From positions 1 to 44,450 of the forward strand of contig NZ_KI271290.1 in NCBI RefSeq assembly GCF_000469385.1: a stretch of 44,450 nt of DNA, given 5' to 3'. The stretch's first letter is position 1. The number at the start of each line of letters is the position of its first letter. The translations under genes and the position numbers were made by a program. Shown here piece by piece: positions 42,641 through 44,450 of this stretch. This stretch comes from Leptotrichia sp. oral taxon 879 str. F0557 (lineage in GTDB: Bacteria > Fusobacteriota > Fusobacteriia > Fusobacteriales > Leptotrichiaceae). Under the pieces are notes generated by a model that saw nothing but the letters and a program-made list of their open reading frames with translations, ran no database searches and was not told where the DNA came from.

Positions 42641-44176
42641 TTATTTTATAATTAATGTGCTTCCATCCATTTCAGCTGGTTTTTCCAATCCTAATAAATC
42701 AAGCATTGTTGGAGTAATATCAGCCAGTTTTCCATCTGTTCTCAATTTTGCATCTTTCATATCGTTTGTAATGAAAATGAACGGAACTGGATTTACAGTG
42801 TGTGCTGTATGAGGTTCTTTAGTTTCAGGATTTACTAATAAGTCAGCATTTCCGTGATCTGCTGTAATTAATACTGCACCATCAAGTTCCAATACTTTTC
42901 TTACAATTTGTCCTGTACAGTTGTCTACTGCTTGACAAGCTTGAATAACAGCATCAACATTTCCTGTATGTCCAACCATGTCAGGATTTGCGAAGTTTAA
43001 TACAACTGTGTCAACTTTTCCAGTATTTAATTCTTTAATTAAGTTTTCTTTAACTTCATAAGCACTCATTTCAGGCTGTAAATCATAAGTTGCAACTTTT
43101 GGTGAATCAGATAACAATCTGATTTCTCCTGGATATGGCTCCTCTTTTCCACCATTGAAGAAGAATGTAACGTGTGCATATTTTTCAGTTTCTGCTGTTC
43201 TTACTTGAATTAATCCAGCTTTTGATACAACTTCCCCAAATCCATTTATAATTGTTTCAGGCGGGAATGCCACTGGTGAACTGAATGTTGCATCATATTG
43301 AGCCATTGTAGCAAAGTTTACTTTAGGATAAACTTTTCTTGTAAATCCATTAAATTCAGGGTCAACAAATGTTCTAGTTAATTGTCTAGCTCTATCAGGT
43401 CTAAAGTTTGCAAAAATTACACCATCTCCATCTTTAATTAATCCATTGTCTTTTGAACCGATTTTAACAGGTTTTACAAATTCGTCTGTAATTCCTTCTG
43501 CATAAGAATTTCTGATTGCTTCATCAGCAGTAGCCGCCAAGTTTCCTTCTCCAGAAGTTAGGGCATTGTAGGCAAGTTCCACTCTGTCCCAGTTGTTATC
43601 TCTGTCCATTGCATAATATCTTCCAACAACTGTAGCAATTTTTCCTACACCAAGTTCATCCAATGCTTTTTGCAATTGTGCCAAGTACTCTACTCCACTT
43701 TCAGGGGCAGTATCTCTTCCATCCATAATCGCATGAACATAAACTTCTGTAAGTCCTTTTTTCTTAGCCATATCAACTAACCCAATTAAGTGGTCAATGT
43801 GGCAGTGAACTCCACCATCAGAAGTTAATCCTGTAATATGTAAAGCTTTTCCATTAGCTTTTGTAGTTTCCATAATATCTGATAACACTTTATTTTCTAA
43901 AATTGTACCTTCTTTAATAGCTTTTGAGATTTTTGGCAACATTTGGTAAACTACTCTTCCAGCACCAATATTTGTATGCCCAACTTCAGAATTTCCAAAC
44001 TGTCCTTCAGGCAGCCCAACAAATTCTCCATCTGCTCTCAATTCAGTATGAGGGTATTCTTTAAGATAATTGTTAAAATTAACTGGATGAGCCAATTTTA
44101 CTCCATCAACTTCATTATCGTGATGATTCATCCCCCATCCATCCAAAATTATTAAAACTACTGGTCTTTTTTTCAT
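42641..44176 (-). CDS. gpmI: 2,3-bisphosphoglycerate-independent phosphoglycerate mutase
   Basis: GpmI interconverts 3- and 2-phosphoglycerate in glycolysis, using two Mn ions and a phosphoserine intermediate. From the ATG at 44176 (AAGGAAG upstream; an ATG six codons earlier has no ribosome site) the protein has 511 residues, as expected. Visible are the alkaline-phosphatase-like start LIILDGWG with Asp12, GNSEVGHTNIGAGR with nucleophile Ser63, HIHGLTSDGGVH-type sequence (HITGLTSDGGVHCHIDHL), MDGRDTAPESG, the FRPDRARQLT motif and the metal ligands in NFANPDMVGHTG and ITADHGNAD. It is monocistronic. Confidence 0.98.
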   Translation of the reverse strand: MKKRPVVLIILDGWGMNHHDNEVDGVKLAHPVNFNNYLKEYPHTELRADGEFVGLPEGQFGNSEVGHTNIGAGRVVYQMLPKISKAIKEGTILENKVLSDIMETTKANGKALHITGLTSDGGVHCHIDHLIGLVDMAKKKGLTEVYVHAIMDGRDTAPESGVEYLAQLQKALDELGVGKIATVVGRYYAMDRDNNWDRVELAYNALTSGEGNLAATADEAIRNSYAEGITDEFVKPVKIGSKDNGLIKDGDGVIFANFRPDRARQLTRTFVDPEFNGFTRKVYPKVNFATMAQYDATFSSPVAFPPETIINGFGEVVSKAGLIQVRTAETEKYAHVTFFFNGGKEEPYPGEIRLLSDSPKVATYDLQPEMSAYEVKENLIKELNTGKVDTVVLNFANPDMVGHTGNVDAVIQACQAVDNCTGQIVRKVLELDGAVLITADHGNADLLVNPETKEPHTAHTVNPVPFIFITNDMKDAKLRTDGKLADITPTMLDLLGLEKPAEMDGSTLIIK

Positions 44177-44223
44177 AATCTTTCTTCCTTCCATTTTTTA
44201 AATAACTTTCTTTTCCTATGTCT

Positions 44224-44252
44224 ATTATACAGATTTTTTCTAAATTTATCAA
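44224..44252 (-). promoter_or_regulatory. promoter of gpmI
   Basis: On the minus strand TTGATA (44252-44247), 17 nt, perfect TATAAT (44229-44224). Confidence 0.75.
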
Positions 44253-44450
44253 GGAATTTGAATAAAAAATTTCTCTTTCTTTTTTTATATACCTATTGAA
44301 AAAATTATTGTTAATGGATTTTCTTTCTATAATTCATATATTTTTTCTTTTTTATAAAGCAAGGAAAATCAATCGCCATTTTAATTCACTTATGAACAAT
44401 TATTTTTAATTCTTTATTTAATAAGCAAAATTTCGTTAGAAGAAAAATAG
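44253..44450. other. AT-rich end of window, no feature recognised
   Basis: Neither strand shows a convincing reading frame, RNA gene or strong hairpin. It probably separates gpmI from a gene outside the window. Confidence 0.5.

Overview
The window is a strongly AT-rich chromosomal segment from a diderm, fermentative bacterium, most likely Leptotrichia (Fusobacteriota). The pointers are: a 3690-residue type V autotransporter with the N-terminal region typical of fusobacterial autotransporters; consistent AGGAGG-type ribosome sites; an efeUOB iron locus joined to a two-gene Tat system; a SemiSWEET; a butanediol dehydrogenase; and scattered cobalamin genes. The genus is inferred from gene content and composition. 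No database search was possible.

Layout. 1-562: 5' part of a tRNA-Ser gene with its own promoter, then a small membrane protein. 673-2105: tpiA-secG-pspC on the plus strand, closed by a terminator. 2125-7183: efeO-efeB-efeU-tatC-tatA on the minus strand from one strong promoter. It encodes a lipoprotein, a Tat-exported Dyp-type peroxidase, an FTR1 permease and the TatC/TatA pair that can export the peroxidase. 7318-7877: a monocistronic small secreted protein of unknown family. 7940-11972: nadK-recN-xer-membrane protein. 12058-14090: a DUF1694 (YueI-like) gene overlapping murA. 14102-15289: a butanediol dehydrogenase with its own promoter and terminator. 15291-19494: ispA-lipoprotein-pgeF-secreted protein-cbiB (minus). 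19500-19830: non-coding DNA full of inverted repeats. 19857-22232: cbiE-DUF4424-like-rsmD-xseB (minus). 22239-24246: divergent SemiSWEET and glpK with back-to-back promoters. 24259-30949: DUF4132 protein-small anchored protein-apbE-ClC exchanger (minus). 30983-42544: the giant autotransporter, with a leader of about 370 nt. 42550-44252: gpmI, monocistronic. 44253-44450: nothing recognised.

How the genes work together. Central metabolism is represented by tpiA, gpmI, glpK and bdh, isoprenoid and envelope synthesis by ispA, murA and pgeF, and genome or ribosome maintenance by recN, xer, xseB and rsmD. The accessory parts are the iron-uptake/Tat locus, the cobalamin genes and the adhesin-like autotransporter. 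The most interesting points are the Tat pair co-transcribed with its probable substrate, mutually exclusive base pairing in the autotransporter leader, the 99-bp intergenic palindromic element, and the uncharacterised DUF4132-ApbE-ClC operon. I did not see an unmistakably new defence or mobile system.
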